Shown here: positions 35,453-43,842 of the stretch, piece after piece | Position numbering within the stretch: the stretch's first letter is position 1 | Layout of the letters: every line of letters begins with the position of its first letter | Source of the DNA: Mycolicibacterium sp. P9-64 | Lineage (GTDB): Bacteria; Actinomycetota; Actinomycetes; Mycobacteriales; Mycobacteriaceae | NCBI RefSeq assembly: GCF_008329605.1 | Contig: NZ_NPKO01000006.1 | Span: forward strand, 1 to 64,000 | Reading direction: 5' to 3' | Length of the DNA stretch: 64,000 bases | Translations under genes and position numbers: made by a program | The notes under the pieces: model-generated | Databases searched by the model: none | Told to the model about the DNA's origin: nothing | What the model saw: the letters and a program-made list of their open reading frames with translations, nothing else

Positions 35453-36075
35453 TCGCGTTCGCTCGCGATCGCGTTGACGGCGGCCGCAGCCATCGCGCTG
35501 CCTCCGCGCCGTCCCGTCACCACGAGGTAGGACATCCCGCGTGGCCGGTCGATGAGCTCCTGCTTGGACTGGGCCGACCCGACGAACCCGACGGGACCGC
35601 CCAGTACGGCGGCAGGCACGGGCGCGCCGTCGTCGATCAGTTCGAGCAGTCGGAACAGCGCGGTAGGCGCATTGCCGATCGCCAGGACCGCACCGCCGAG
35701 GCGGTCGGCCCAGAGGTCCACCCCAGCGGCCGACCGGGTGCTGCCGAGCCTGGCGGCCAGATCGGCGGCGCGGGGATCGGCGACGAGCGAGACCACCTCG
35801 TTGTCGGCGGGCAACCGGGAACGGGTGATGCCAGAGGCCACCATCGACGAATCGCACAGGATGGGCGCACCCGCGTCGAGTGCGACACGGGCTCTGGCGA
35901 CGACGTCGTCGGTGTAGGCCACCTGCTCGGTGACGTCCACCTGACCGCAGGTGTGGATCAGCCGGACGACGACCTTGGCGACGTCGGCCGGGAAGCGCGC
36001 CAGATCCGCCTCGGCGCGGATCGTGGCGAACGACTGCCGATAGATCTCGGCGGCGTCGCGGATGTAGTCGAGCAC
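35449..36075 (-). CDS. cobH: Precorrin-8X methylmutase CobH
   Basis: 208 residues from GTG. Typical motifs are LDYIRDAAEIYRQSFATIRA, RLIHTCGQVD with the catalytic His, CDSSMVASGITRSRLP, and GGPVGFVGSAQSK. It moves the C11 methyl group to C12, giving hydrogenobyrinate. It is the middle gene of a leftward cobG-cobH-cobIJ group, nine bases after cobG and overlapping cobIJ. Confidence 0.95.
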   Translation of the reverse strand: MLDYIRDAAEIYRQSFATIRAEADLARFPADVAKVVVRLIHTCGQVDVTEQVAYTDDVVARARVALDAGAPILCDSSMVASGITRSRLPADNEVVSLVADPRAADLAARLGSTRSAAGVDLWADRLGGAVLAIGNAPTALFRLLELIDDGAPVPAAVLGGPVGFVGSAQSKQELIDRPRGMSYLVVTGRRGGSAMAAAAVNAIASERE

Positions 36076-36084
36076 CCGATCACC

Positions 36085-37197
36085 CTACGGGTGACGTGGC
36101 ACGTAACCGTCCGCGGTCGCCACCAGGATCTCGCCGACGGGCGGGCTGCCGCATGCCCGCTCGCAACCCACGAAGTGCCTGTGCACGTCGGTGGGCGTGC
36201 CGGCGGCGGCGGCGGCGTCCGCGCGGGTATCGGCGATCGAATGTGCGCAGCCAGGGCTTCCGGTGCACGAGCTGACGGTCAGCCACGGCGAATCCGCGTC
36301 GAACACCAGGCCCAGCGGAGCCAACACGCGAAGCGCAACGTCGGCAACACCCTCGTCGAGGTCGCATACCAGCACCGAGCGCCACGGCGTGATCACCAGC
36401 GGCGCTTCGATGGCGGCGAGGAACTCCGCAGTGCGGGCCTCGAGCACGCCGAGGGGCGCCGCTGCGCCGAGGGCAACCCGATGGTCGTCCTGTTCGATCC
36501 AGCCGACCGGGGGCAATTGCACCGGCGGCCACGTAGCCCCCGGTTCGGCGGATCTGGTCAGCCCGCCGAGCAGCGGCGCGACGTCAACGAGTTCGGTTGT
36601 TCGCCAAGCGCTTCCGCGAACGTCGACGAACGTCGCTGCGACCGCGACGAGAGTGGCCACCACGTCCGCAGACGGCACCCGGACTCCGGTGTCGACGCCT
36701 GCGACCAGCAGGGCGGCGCTGTCGGCTCCGAGCATGTGTGCTCCGACGTCGACGCCGGAACCGGACACGTCACCTCGGCCGTCGTCGATGCCGAACCAGA
36801 AGCGGCCGGGCAGGCCGGCCAGGGCAGGGCTGGCCTGGACCGCCGCGTCGAGGCCGCGCACCAGGTCGCGAACGTCGGCGTTGCCGCCCGATCGGCCGGT
36901 CAGCGGCGAGGCGACGATGTTGCGCACGCGTTCGTGGCTTGGCGACGGCAACAGCCCTGCCTCGGCGACCGCGTCGGCCAAGGCCTCCTGGTCCGTGATG
37001 CCGCGAATCTGGACGTTGCCGCGGGAGGTGAGTTCCATTGCCTGCGAGCCGAACCGCGTCGCGGCGACCGCAAGCGCGAGCAGTTGCTCGGCGGTGATCA
37101 CGCCGCCGGGCAACCGAATCCGGGCCAGCGCGCCATCGGCCGCCTGGTGCACTTGCAGTGCGCCGGGGCAGGCGTCGTCGTTGCGGACTCGAGTCAT
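36085..37197 (-). CDS. cobG: Precorrin-3B synthase CobG
   Basis: 370 residues from the ATG at 37197, which has GAGG upstream; an ATG five codons earlier lacks one, and a long open stretch further upstream has no support. The sulfite/nitrite reductase-like fold has two halves. The C-terminal cluster ligands are visible as CTGSPGC and CERAC, which bind the 4Fe-4S centre. The enzyme is oxygen dependent and inserts the hydroxyl/lactone that precedes ring contraction, so the pathway here is the aerobic one. First gene of the leftward cob group; two adjacent palindromes lie just upstream. Confidence 0.93.
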   Translation of the reverse strand: MTRVRNDDACPGALQVHQAADGALARIRLPGGVITAEQLLALAVAATRFGSQAMELTSRGNVQIRGITDQEALADAVAEAGLLPSPSHERVRNIVASPLTGRSGGNADVRDLVRGLDAAVQASPALAGLPGRFWFGIDDGRGDVSGSGVDVGAHMLGADSAALLVAGVDTGVRVPSADVVATLVAVAATFVDVRGSAWRTTELVDVAPLLGGLTRSAEPGATWPPVQLPPVGWIEQDDHRVALGAAAPLGVLEARTAEFLAAIEAPLVITPWRSVLVCDLDEGVADVALRVLAPLGLVFDADSPWLTVSSCTGSPGCAHSIADTRADAAAAAGTPTDVHRHFVGCERACGSPPVGEILVATADGYVPRHP

Positions 37198-37224
37198 CTC
37201 AGCCTCGAGCATAGGAGCCGTGCC

Positions 37225-37251
37225 CGAATCGTGATTCGAGTAGTCGACTAC
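37225..37251. promoter_or_regulatory. Adjacent palindromes upstream of cobG
   Basis: CGAATC-GT-GATTCG (37225-37238) is followed directly by the perfect palindrome GTAGTCGACTAC (37240-37251). They are 28-54 bases upstream of the cobG start. Two symmetric sites in this position suggest a regulator-binding region. I do not recognise the motif, and no B12 riboswitch conserved core is apparent. Confidence 0.45.
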
Positions 37252-37336
37252 GCGTGATCTCGCGCCGCCATCGAAATACGTTCGCTCCAGGTCGGTTGAC
37301 CCCGAATCCGCGGGGATACCGGCAAGGGGGAATGGC

Positions 37337-37564
37337 ATGTCCATACAGGTTTCGGCGGCGGAGTACGCGCGCCGAGGGTTGATCAGAACGGGCGCGGTGT
37401 TCGAGGGGGTCGCGTCCGTTCTGATCTCCGCGTGGGAAGTAGTGTTCGCGACGGCCGCCGTGCGGACCAAGCGACGCGCGGAGCGGCGCACGCCGCGAAG
37501 CCGTCCGGGGCGTTTGGACTACCTGGAGGATTCCGCCATGTGCCGGGAGATGTACCGGCTGTGA
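37337..37564 (+). CDS. Possible small protein, unknown
   Basis: A 75-residue frame with AAGGGGG shortly upstream of the ATG. The product has a hydrophobic middle (AVFEGVASVLISAWEVVFATAAV) and a basic C-terminal half, ending MCREMYRL. It has no recognised family. It is divergent from cobG and convergent with the TauD-type gene. The frame contains a strong inverted repeat at 37381-37426. Third-position GC is moderately high, but coding status is uncertain. Confidence 0.3.
   Translation: MSIQVSAAEYARRGLIRTGAVFEGVASVLISAWEVVFATAAVRTKRRAERRTPRSRPGRLDYLEDSAMCREMYRL
37381..37426. repeat. Strong inverted repeat (16-bp arms, 14-bp loop)
   Basis: GATCAGAACGGGCGCG (37381-37396) and CGCGTCCGTTCTGATC (37411-37426) are reverse complements with one mismatch in 16. 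The RNA would form a stable stem-loop on either strand. No T-tract follows, so it is not an ordinary terminator. It lies 184-229 bases upstream of cobG. It may be an operator, an RNA element or a remnant of an insertion. Confidence 0.75.
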
Positions 37565-37580
37565 ATGTTCGGCTGCGAGC

Positions 37581-38501
37581 TCAGACCGCTACCGGTACCA
37601 CCACGTCGGAGTAGTGCGACGCGTCGCCGGCTATCACGCGGCTTGGCGTGCCGTGCACGTCGACGGGGACGTCGCCCGCCAGCGTGATGCGGCTCAGCCT
37701 GCGGTACTGGTCGTCGTAGTCGGACACCGCGTAGTGCTGGGTGGCGCGGTTGTCCCAGATGGCCAGGTCGCCTGGTAGCCAGGACCAGCGAATCGTGTTC
37801 TCCAACTTGGTGACCCGGTTCTGTAATAGCTGGAACAGTGCCGAGGACTCGGTGCTGCCAAGGCCGACGAACTGCTTGATGAAGTGGCCGAGCAACAGAA
37901 CCCGCTTGCCCGTCTCCGGGTGTACGCGCACCACGGGATGGTGTGTCTCGTAGTACTCCGAGACGAACTCGTCGCGGTACTCGCGCTCCGCGTCGGTCAG
38001 TGTCTCGGCCTTCGAGGAGTAGTAGCTCTCGGCGTAGTCGTACTGGTTGGTGTGCACCGCCCACAGATTCTCGGTCAGCGCGCGCAGGGGAGCGGGTAAC
38101 TGGTCGTAGGCCACCTCGGTGGATGCCCACGTGGTGGTGCCGCCGTAGTCGGGCAGGGTAACCGCGCGCAGGAGTGAGGCTTTCGGGATCCGGTCGACGA
38201 ACGTCACATCGGTGTGCCAGCTGTTGGCCTTGTCGTACGTGGAGTCGATCGGCAGAATCCGCTCGCCCCGCGAGGTGACCGTCGGGTGCGCGGTGGTCGG
38301 CGTGCCGAGGCGCTTGGCGAACGCCAGCTGCCCGTCGTCGTCCAGGTGGTCCTGGTCGCGGAAGAAGATCACCTTGTGCGTCAAGAGCGCGTCGTTGATC
38401 ACCTTGACGGTCGCCTGGGGAAGGTCACCGTCGAGTTGCACGCCGTCGATTCGGGCGCCGATGTTCGCGCCGAGTTTCACGATGTTGGGGAAGTTGGCCA
38501 C
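37581..38501 (-). CDS. TauD/AtsK-family 2-oxoglutarate-dependent dioxygenase
   Basis: 306 residues from a GTG giving MANFPNIVKLGANIGARIDG; upstream in-frame starts are open but the family begins here. Iron ligands HTD (in SWHTDVTF) and the distal His in NRATQHYA are present, followed by the 2-oxoglutarate-binding Arg region (YRRLSRITLAGDVPVD). It closely resembles the sulfate ester dioxygenase AtsK / Rv3406 of mycobacteria, which cleaves alkyl sulfates or sulfonates for sulfur. Upstream there is a GTGTG-N8-CACAC repeat at 38606-38623. No transporter gene is adjacent. Confidence 0.9.
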   Translation of the reverse strand: MANFPNIVKLGANIGARIDGVQLDGDLPQATVKVINDALLTHKVIFFRDQDHLDDDGQLAFAKRLGTPTTAHPTVTSRGERILPIDSTYDKANSWHTDVTFVDRIPKASLLRAVTLPDYGGTTTWASTEVAYDQLPAPLRALTENLWAVHTNQYDYAESYYSSKAETLTDAEREYRDEFVSEYYETHHPVVRVHPETGKRVLLLGHFIKQFVGLGSTESSALFQLLQNRVTKLENTIRWSWLPGDLAIWDNRATQHYAVSDYDDQYRRLSRITLAGDVPVDVHGTPSRVIAGDASHYSDVVVPVAV

Positions 38502-38724
38502 CCGAAGATTTCCGCAGATTGCCCGCGCCCCGACCAGTATTTGGCTGGCCGCGATTCGAAGTAGCCCCGTAAGCGCGAATGTGAACCAGGTCACGTTCGG
38601 CGCAGGTGTGTTCCATCGCACACGAAGGCACCGAATTCGACGCGATCGGTCGTACGTTTTCCGTTGAGCTTCCGTATGGCCCCGTCAACGTCGATGGGGC
38701 GCTCGGAGGCACAGGAGGTGTGAA

Positions 38725-38832
38725 ATGTTCGGACTCATCGTCTTCTTCGCGGTGGTGGTCGTGCTCATCGCGGCAGCCGGTCAGCCCTACCCGCAATCGT
38801 GGTACAGCCGCTGGGGTAGCTCCGACCGCTGA
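38725..38832 (+). CDS. 35-residue hydrophobic small protein
   Basis: The ATG is preceded by the strong AGGAGGTG Shine-Dalgarno with four bases between. The product MFGLIVFFAVVVVLIAAAGQ is one transmembrane or signal-anchor helix, followed by a 15-residue polar tail with three aromatic residues (PYPQSWYSRWGSSDR). It ends 56 bases before cobN. The strong ribosome site and the clean one-helix plan argue for a real product. I do not know a family; function unknown. Confidence 0.6.
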   Translation: MFGLIVFFAVVVVLIAAAGQPYPQSWYSRWGSSDR

Positions 38833-38888
38833 TCGACCCAGCCGCACCGACGTCTCGACCTGTGACGCCGGTGGGGTACGAATGGTGC

Positions 38889-41800
38889 GTGCCCGAAGCC
38901 GATCAGGACCCAGTGTCGTCGCCCACCGTTCTGCTGCTGTCGACGTCTGACACCGATCTGATCTCCGCCCGCGCCAGCGGTGCGGGTTATCGGTGGGCCA
39001 ACCCGTCCCGGCTGCTGGTCGACGATCTGGCCGAGCTGATGTCCGGTGTCGACGTCGTCGTGGTGCGCATCCTCGGCGGGTTTCGCGCGTGGGAGGACGG
39101 CATCGACGCTGTGCTCGCCAGCGGTGTTCCGGCAGTAGTCGTCAGCGGTGAGCAGGCGCCAGACGCCGAGCTGATGGACCGCTCCAACGTGCCCGCGGGC
39201 ATCGCGCTGCAGACGCACGTCTACTTGGCGCAGGGTGGCATCGAGAACCTTGCCAACCTTCATTCGTTCCTGTCCGACACGGTGCTGATGACCGGCATCG
39301 GATTCGAGCCGCCCGTGACGCTGCCCAGTTGGGGGGTCCTCGAGCGCGTGTCGGCGAACGGCTCGACAAACCACCAAGGCCCGACCATCGCCGTCCTCTT
39401 CTACCGCGCCCAGCAGCTCGCGGGCAACACCGGCTACGTCGAATCGCTGTGCCAGGCCATCGAATCGGCCGGTGGTCGCGCGCTGCCGCTGTACTGCGCA
39501 TCGCTGCGCACGCCCGCCCCCGAACTGCTCGACACCCTCGGGGGCGCCGACGCGATGGTGGTGACCGTGCTGGCGGCCGGCGGCGCCATTCCGGCCACCG
39601 TCGGTGCAGGCGGTGACGACGACGCCTGGAACGTCGCGCACCTTGCTGCGCTCGACGTCCCGATCCTGCAGGGGTTGTGCCTGACCACGTCCCGCGCCCA
39701 GTGGGACGGCAGCGACGAGGGCCTCAGCCCGCTCGACGTCGCCACCCAGGTCGCGGTCCCGGAGTTCGACGGCCGCATCATCACGGTCCCGTTCTCGTTC
39801 AAGGAGATCGACGACGAGGGGCTCATCTCCTACGTCGGCGATCCCGAACGGTGCGCCAGGGTCGCCGGACTCGCCGTGCGGCACGCCAGGCTCCGAACGA
39901 TTCCCCAGCAAGACAAGCGGGTGGCCGTCGTGTTCTCGGCGTACCCCACCAAGCACGCCCGCATCGGCAACGCCGTCGGCTTGGACACCCCGGCCAGTGC
40001 CGTGGCGCTGCTGCGGGCGATGCGCGATGCGGGCTATGTGATCGGCGACGTGCCTGGTGTCGACGCCGAGGACGGTGACGCCCTGATCCACGCATTGATC
40101 GAACGCGGCGGCCAGGACCCGGATTGGCTGACCGAGGGGCAGCTGATTGGCAACCCGATCAGGTTGCCCGCCAAGGCGTATCGCGAATGGTTCGCCACCC
40201 TGCCTGCCGCGTTGACCGATCAGGTCGTCGAGCACTGGGGCCCCGCGCCCGGTGAACTGTTCGTCGACCGCAGCGCCGATCCGGACGGCGAGATCGTCAT
40301 CGCCGCCATGCTGGCGGGCAACACCGTGCTGCTGGTACAGCCGCCCCGTGGCTTCGGCGCGAACCCCGTCGCGATCTATCACGACCCAGACCTGCCGCCC
40401 AGCCATCACTACCTGGCGGCCTACCACTGGCTCAGCCGGTCGACCGCCGACGGCGGCTTCGGCGCCGACGCGGTAGTGCACCTCGGCAAGCACGGCAACC
40501 TCGAGTGGCTGCCAGGCAAGACCCTCGGCATGTCCGCGGCGTGCGGCACCGACGCTGCGCTCGGGGACCTGCCGCTGATCTACCCGTTCCTGGTCAACGA
40601 TCCCGGTGAGGGCACGCAGGCCAAGCGCAGGGCACATGCCACGCTCATCGACCACCTCATCCCGCCGATGGCCCGCGCCGAAACCTACGGCGACATCGCC
40701 AGGCTCGAGCAGCTGCTCGACGAGCACGCCAACATCTCCACCCTCGATCCGGCCAAGCTGCCGGCCATCCGCCAGCAGATCTGGACGCTGATGCGCGCCG
40801 CCAAGATGGACCACGACCTCGGGCTCGAGGATCGGCCCGACGAGGACGTCTTCGACGACATGCTGCTGCACGTCGACGGCTGGCTCTGCGAGATCAAGGA
40901 CGTCCAGATCCGCGACGGACTGCACATCCTCGGACAGGCGCCCGCGGGCGAGCCGCAGGTGGACCTGGTGCTGGCGATCCTGCGGGCGCGCCAGTTGTTC
41001 GGCGGGGACAGCTCGGTGCCCGGCCTGCGGCAGGCGCTGGGACTCGCCGAGGACGGCACCGACGCGCGCGGTGCGGTCGACGACGCCGAGGAGAAGGCCC
41101 GTGCCCTGGTGGCCGCGCTGCAGGAGACCGGCTGGGACGCCGGGCAGGTCGATCGACTGACCGACGATCCGAACGTCGCGGCGGTGCTGCGGTTTGCGGC
41201 CACCGAGGTCGTGCCGCGGCTTGCCGGCACCTCGGCGGAGATCGACCAGGTGCTGCGGGCCCTCGATGGACGGTTCATCGCCGCGGGCCCGTCGGGGTCG
41301 CCGCTGCGCGGGCTGGTCAACGTGCTGCCGACGGGCAGGAACTTCTACTCCGTCGACCCCAAGGCCGTGCCGTCGCGGCTGGCCTGGGACACCGGCGTGG
41401 CGATGGCCGATTCGCTGCTGGCCCGTTACCGCGACGACTACGGGCGCTGGCCGCAGTCGGTCGGCCTGTCCGTCTGGGGCACCTCGGCGATGCGCACGTC
41501 CGGTGATGACATCGCTGAAGTCCTTGCGCTGCTTGGCGTTCGGCCCGTCTGGGATGACGCATCGCGCCGAGTCGTCGACCTGGAGGCGATGACGCTCGAG
41601 GAGCTGGACCGGCCCCGCATCGACGTCACCGTGAGGATCTCGGGCTTCTTCCGCGACGCGTTCCCGCACGTCGTGACCATGCTCGACGACGCCGTCCGCC
41701 TCGTCGCCGAACTCGACGAACCCGACGAGGCCAACTACGTCCGCGCACACTCCAGGGCCGACCTCGCCGACCACGGCGACTCGCGCCGCGCAACGACCAG

Positions 41801-42512
41801 GATCTTCGGTTCGAGACCGGGCACCTACGGCGCAGGACTTCTGCAGCTCATCGACAGCAAGAACTGGCGCGACGACGCCGATCTGGCCGAGGTCTACACC
41901 GCATGGGGTGGCTTCGCCTACGGGCGCGGTCTCGACGGGGTGTCGGCTGCCGACGACATGAACCGGCAGTACCGGCGGATTGCGGTGGCGGCGAAGAACA
42001 CCGACACCCGCGAGCACGACATCGCCGACTCCGACGACTACTTCCAGTACCACGGCGGCATGGTGGCCACGGTGCGCGCGCTGACCGGGCAGGCGCCCGC
42101 CGCCTACATCGGGGACAACACCCGCCCCGACGCCGTCCGCACCCGCACCCTGTCCGAGGAGACCACCCGGGTGTTCCGTGCCCGCGTGGTCAACCCACGC
42201 TGGATGTCGGCGATGCGCAGGCACGGCTACAAGGGCGCGTTCGAGATGGCCGCCACCGTCGACTACCTGTTCGGCTACGACGCCACGGCAGGCGTGATGG
42301 CCGACTGGATGTACGAGCGGCTGGCGGGGGAGTACGTGCTCGACGACGAGAACCGCAAGTTCATGGCCGAGTCCAACCCGTGGGCTCTGCACGGCATGGC
42401 GGAACGGTTGCTCGAGGCCGCGGGCCGCGGCATGTGGGCAGAGCCCGAGGCGGCGACGCTCGACGGGCTGCGCAGGGTGCTGCTGGAGACCGAGGGCGAT
42501 CTCGAGGGCTAG
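38889..42512 (+). CDS. cobN: Cobaltochelatase large subunit CobN
   Basis: 1207 residues from GTG at 38889 (MPEADQDPVSSPTVLLLSTS); a GTG nine codons upstream is also open. TACGAA lies six bases before it. The sequence follows mycobacterial CobN throughout, including LGKHGNLEWLPGK and the C-terminal Asp/Glu-rich chelatase core. With CobS and CobT-type subunits, not in this window, it inserts cobalt into hydrogenobyrinate diamide with ATP hydrolysis. It probably has its own promoter because the preceding cob genes run leftward. Confidence 0.96.
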   Translation: MPEADQDPVSSPTVLLLSTSDTDLISARASGAGYRWANPSRLLVDDLAELMSGVDVVVVRILGGFRAWEDGIDAVLASGVPAVVVSGEQAPDAELMDRSNVPAGIALQTHVYLAQGGIENLANLHSFLSDTVLMTGIGFEPPVTLPSWGVLERVSANGSTNHQGPTIAVLFYRAQQLAGNTGYVESLCQAIESAGGRALPLYCASLRTPAPELLDTLGGADAMVVTVLAAGGAIPATVGAGGDDDAWNVAHLAALDVPILQGLCLTTSRAQWDGSDEGLSPLDVATQVAVPEFDGRIITVPFSFKEIDDEGLISYVGDPERCARVAGLAVRHARLRTIPQQDKRVAVVFSAYPTKHARIGNAVGLDTPASAVALLRAMRDAGYVIGDVPGVDAEDGDALIHALIERGGQDPDWLTEGQLIGNPIRLPAKAYREWFATLPAALTDQVVEHWGPAPGELFVDRSADPDGEIVIAAMLAGNTVLLVQPPRGFGANPVAIYHDPDLPPSHHYLAAYHWLSRSTADGGFGADAVVHLGKHGNLEWLPGKTLGMSAACGTDAALGDLPLIYPFLVNDPGEGTQAKRRAHATLIDHLIPPMARAETYGDIARLEQLLDEHANISTLDPAKLPAIRQQIWTLMRAAKMDHDLGLEDRPDEDVFDDMLLHVDGWLCEIKDVQIRDGLHILGQAPAGEPQVDLVLAILRARQLFGGDSSVPGLRQALGLAEDGTDARGAVDDAEEKARALVAALQETGWDAGQVDRLTDDPNVAAVLRFAATEVVPRLAGTSAEIDQVLRALDGRFIAAGPSGSPLRGLVNVLPTGRNFYSVDPKAVPSRLAWDTGVAMADSLLARYRDDYGRWPQSVGLSVWGTSAMRTSGDDIAEVLALLGVRPVWDDASRRVVDLEAMTLEELDRPRIDVTVRISGFFRDAFPHVVTMLDDAVRLVAELDEPDEANYVRAHSRADLADHGDSRRATTRIFGSRPGTYGAGLLQLIDSKNWRDDADLAEVYTAWGGFAYGRGLDGVSAADDMNRQYRRIAVAAKNTDTREHDIADSDDYFQYHGGMVATVRALTGQAPAAYIGDNTRPDAVRTRTLSEETTRVFRARVVNPRWMSAMRRHGYKGAFEMAATVDYLFGYDATAGVMADWMYERLAGEYVLDDENRKFMAESNPWALHGMAERLLEAAGRGMWAEPEAATLDGLRRVLLETEGDLEG

Positions 42513-42526
42513 TGGGGGCCGCCGAC

Positions 42527-42532
42527 TAGATT
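42527..42532 (+). promoter_or_regulatory. Leaderless -10 box for first F420/PPOX gene
   Basis: TAGATT, starting 15 bases after the cobN stop, is followed by seven bases and the ATG at 42540. There is no Shine-Dalgarno site. Confidence 0.5.
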
Positions 42533-42539
42533 GGGACGC

Positions 42540-42920
42540 ATGTCCGTGACCTTTGCCGACGTCGCCAAGTCGGAGTACATCCTGCTGACCACCTTCACCA
42601 AGGACGGCAGACCCAAGCCGACCGCCATCTGGGCCGCCCCCGAAGGTGACCGCTTGGTCGTCATCACCCAGGAGAAGTCCTGGAAGGTCAAGCGGATCCG
42701 AAACACGTCCCACGTGACCATCGCTCCGTGCGATCGGACGGGAAACGTCAAGGGCGAAGCCGTCGACGCGACCGCTGCCATCCTGGACAAGTCGGCCAAC
42801 GGCGCGACCTATGACGCCATCGGCAAGCGGTACGGGGTGGTCGGCAAGGCGTTCAACGTCTTCTCCAAGCTCCGCGGCGGCATGAAGAACAACGTCACCA
42901 TCGCGTTGACAGCGGTCTGA
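42540..42920 (+). CDS. PPOX-class F420-dependent enzyme, Rv2061 family (copy 1)
   Basis: 126 residues, split-barrel fold. The N-terminal block FADVAKSEYILLTTFTKDGR and the SWKVKRIRNTSHVTI block are those of the Rv2061-type F420 family that follows cobN in mycobacteria. The next gene repeats the same pattern with high identity, especially over the first 45 residues. It is likely a deazaflavin-dependent reductase; substrate unknown. Confidence 0.87.
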   Translation: MSVTFADVAKSEYILLTTFTKDGRPKPTAIWAAPEGDRLVVITQEKSWKVKRIRNTSHVTIAPCDRTGNVKGEAVDATAAILDKSANGATYDAIGKRYGVVGKAFNVFSKLRGGMKNNVTIALTAV

Positions 42921-42923
42921 GCC

Positions 42924-43319
42924 ATGCCGGAGACCTTCGCCAACGTCGCCAAGTCGAAGTACATCCTGCTGACCACCTTCACCAAGGACGGCAGGCCGAA
43001 GCCCACCGCCATCTGGGGGGTTCCCAAGGACGGCAAGCTGCTGATCAGCACCGACGCCGGATCGTGGAAGACCAAGCGGATCAACAACACCCCGCGGGTC
43101 ACCATCCAGAAGTGCGGTGTGCTCGGCAAGCCCAAGGGTGAGCCGGTCGAGGCGGTCGCGCGCAATCTGCCTCAGTCGGAGACCCGGCCGGTGTTCGACC
43201 TGGTGACCAGGCGCTACTGGTGGCATGCGTGGTGGTGGATTCCGCAGGCCATCGTGCGCGGCGGCGTCGACAAGGTCCACGCCGCCATCGAGGTGCGAGC
43301 GGTCGAGGAGGCGAGCTAG
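42924..43319 (+). CDS. PPOX-class F420-dependent enzyme, Rv2061 family (copy 2)
   Basis: 131 residues, three bases after copy 1. FANVAKSKYILLTTFTKDGR and SWKTKRINNTPRVTI repeat the preceding protein; the C-terminal third is different and contains the Trp-rich RYWWHAWWWIPQAIV, which could touch the membrane. The nucleotide sequence of the first 100 bases is nearly the same in both copies, so the duplication is recent or kept uniform by gene conversion. Confidence 0.87.
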   Translation: MPETFANVAKSKYILLTTFTKDGRPKPTAIWGVPKDGKLLISTDAGSWKTKRINNTPRVTIQKCGVLGKPKGEPVEAVARNLPQSETRPVFDLVTRRYWWHAWWWIPQAIVRGGVDKVHAAIEVRAVEEAS

Positions 43320-43352
43320 GAACCCTCGGGTCCCATCGCTCGTTGAGACTTC

Positions 43353-43841
43353 ATGGCTATGCGGCTGTTCCTCGTCTACACCCTCGTCGAGTTGGCGGTG
43401 GTGGTCGGACTGGCGTCCACGATCGGCTTCGGCTGGACCGTGCTCCTGCTGGTCGGCACGTTTGCGCTGGGTCTTGCGCTGGCCGGTTCGCAGGTCAAGC
43501 GCCAGATTCAGCGACTGCAGTCAGGCTTCGCCGCGCCGCGTGGTGCCCTCAGCGACGGTGTCCTGGTGGCCCTTGGCAGCATTCTGACGGTGATCCCGGG
43601 CCTCGTCACGACCGCGCTTGGCGTTCTGCTTCTCCTGCCGCCCACCCGTGCGCTGGCCCGTCCTGCCGTCGCGGCGCTGGCCGCACGCGGGCTGGTCCGC
43701 GTCCCGCTGGTGGTGAACAACGTGGGCGCCGCACCGCGCAGGCCCGGGCGTGGCGACTACATCGATGGTGAGGTCGTCGACGTCGTCGACGGTGACGTCG
43801 CGCCGGTCGACCTTCGCCACCTGCCACGGCGCGTCGACTGA
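43353..43841 (+). CDS. fxsA: FxsA-family membrane protein
   Basis: 162 residues with an N-terminal MRLFLVYTLVELAVVVGLAS helix, a second helix, the conserved loop, and a third hydrophobic pair (ILTVIPGLVTTALGVLLLLP), typical for FxsA. The E. coli protein counteracts phage T7 exclusion by F; its normal role is unclear. The C-terminal tail is acidic (DVVDGDVAPVD). ATG at 43353 or 43359 can serve. Second to last bases are followed after one base by the TTG of the amidohydrolase gene. Confidence 0.85.
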   Translation: MAMRLFLVYTLVELAVVVGLASTIGFGWTVLLLVGTFALGLALAGSQVKRQIQRLQSGFAAPRGALSDGVLVALGSILTVIPGLVTTALGVLLLLPPTRALARPAVAALAARGLVRVPLVVNNVGAAPRRPGRGDYIDGEVVDVVDGDVAPVDLRHLPRRVD

Positions 43842-43842
43842 C

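Noticed and set aside
37198..37336. A cobalamin riboswitch upstream of cobG
   Set aside because: I could not find the conserved B12-box core on either strand. The palindromes present look like protein sites.
37537..37564. Short MCREMYRL frame as a Cys leader peptide
   Set aside because: No sulfur gene follows on that strand; the TauD-type gene is convergent. It is only the end of a doubtful longer frame.
38787..43280. A 1497-codon open frame on the minus strand antisense to cobN
   Set aside because: It is a GC-rich shadow of the cobN and F420 genes. Its product is Arg/His/Gly/Gln-rich without domain motifs, while the plus strand encodes a well-known enzyme.
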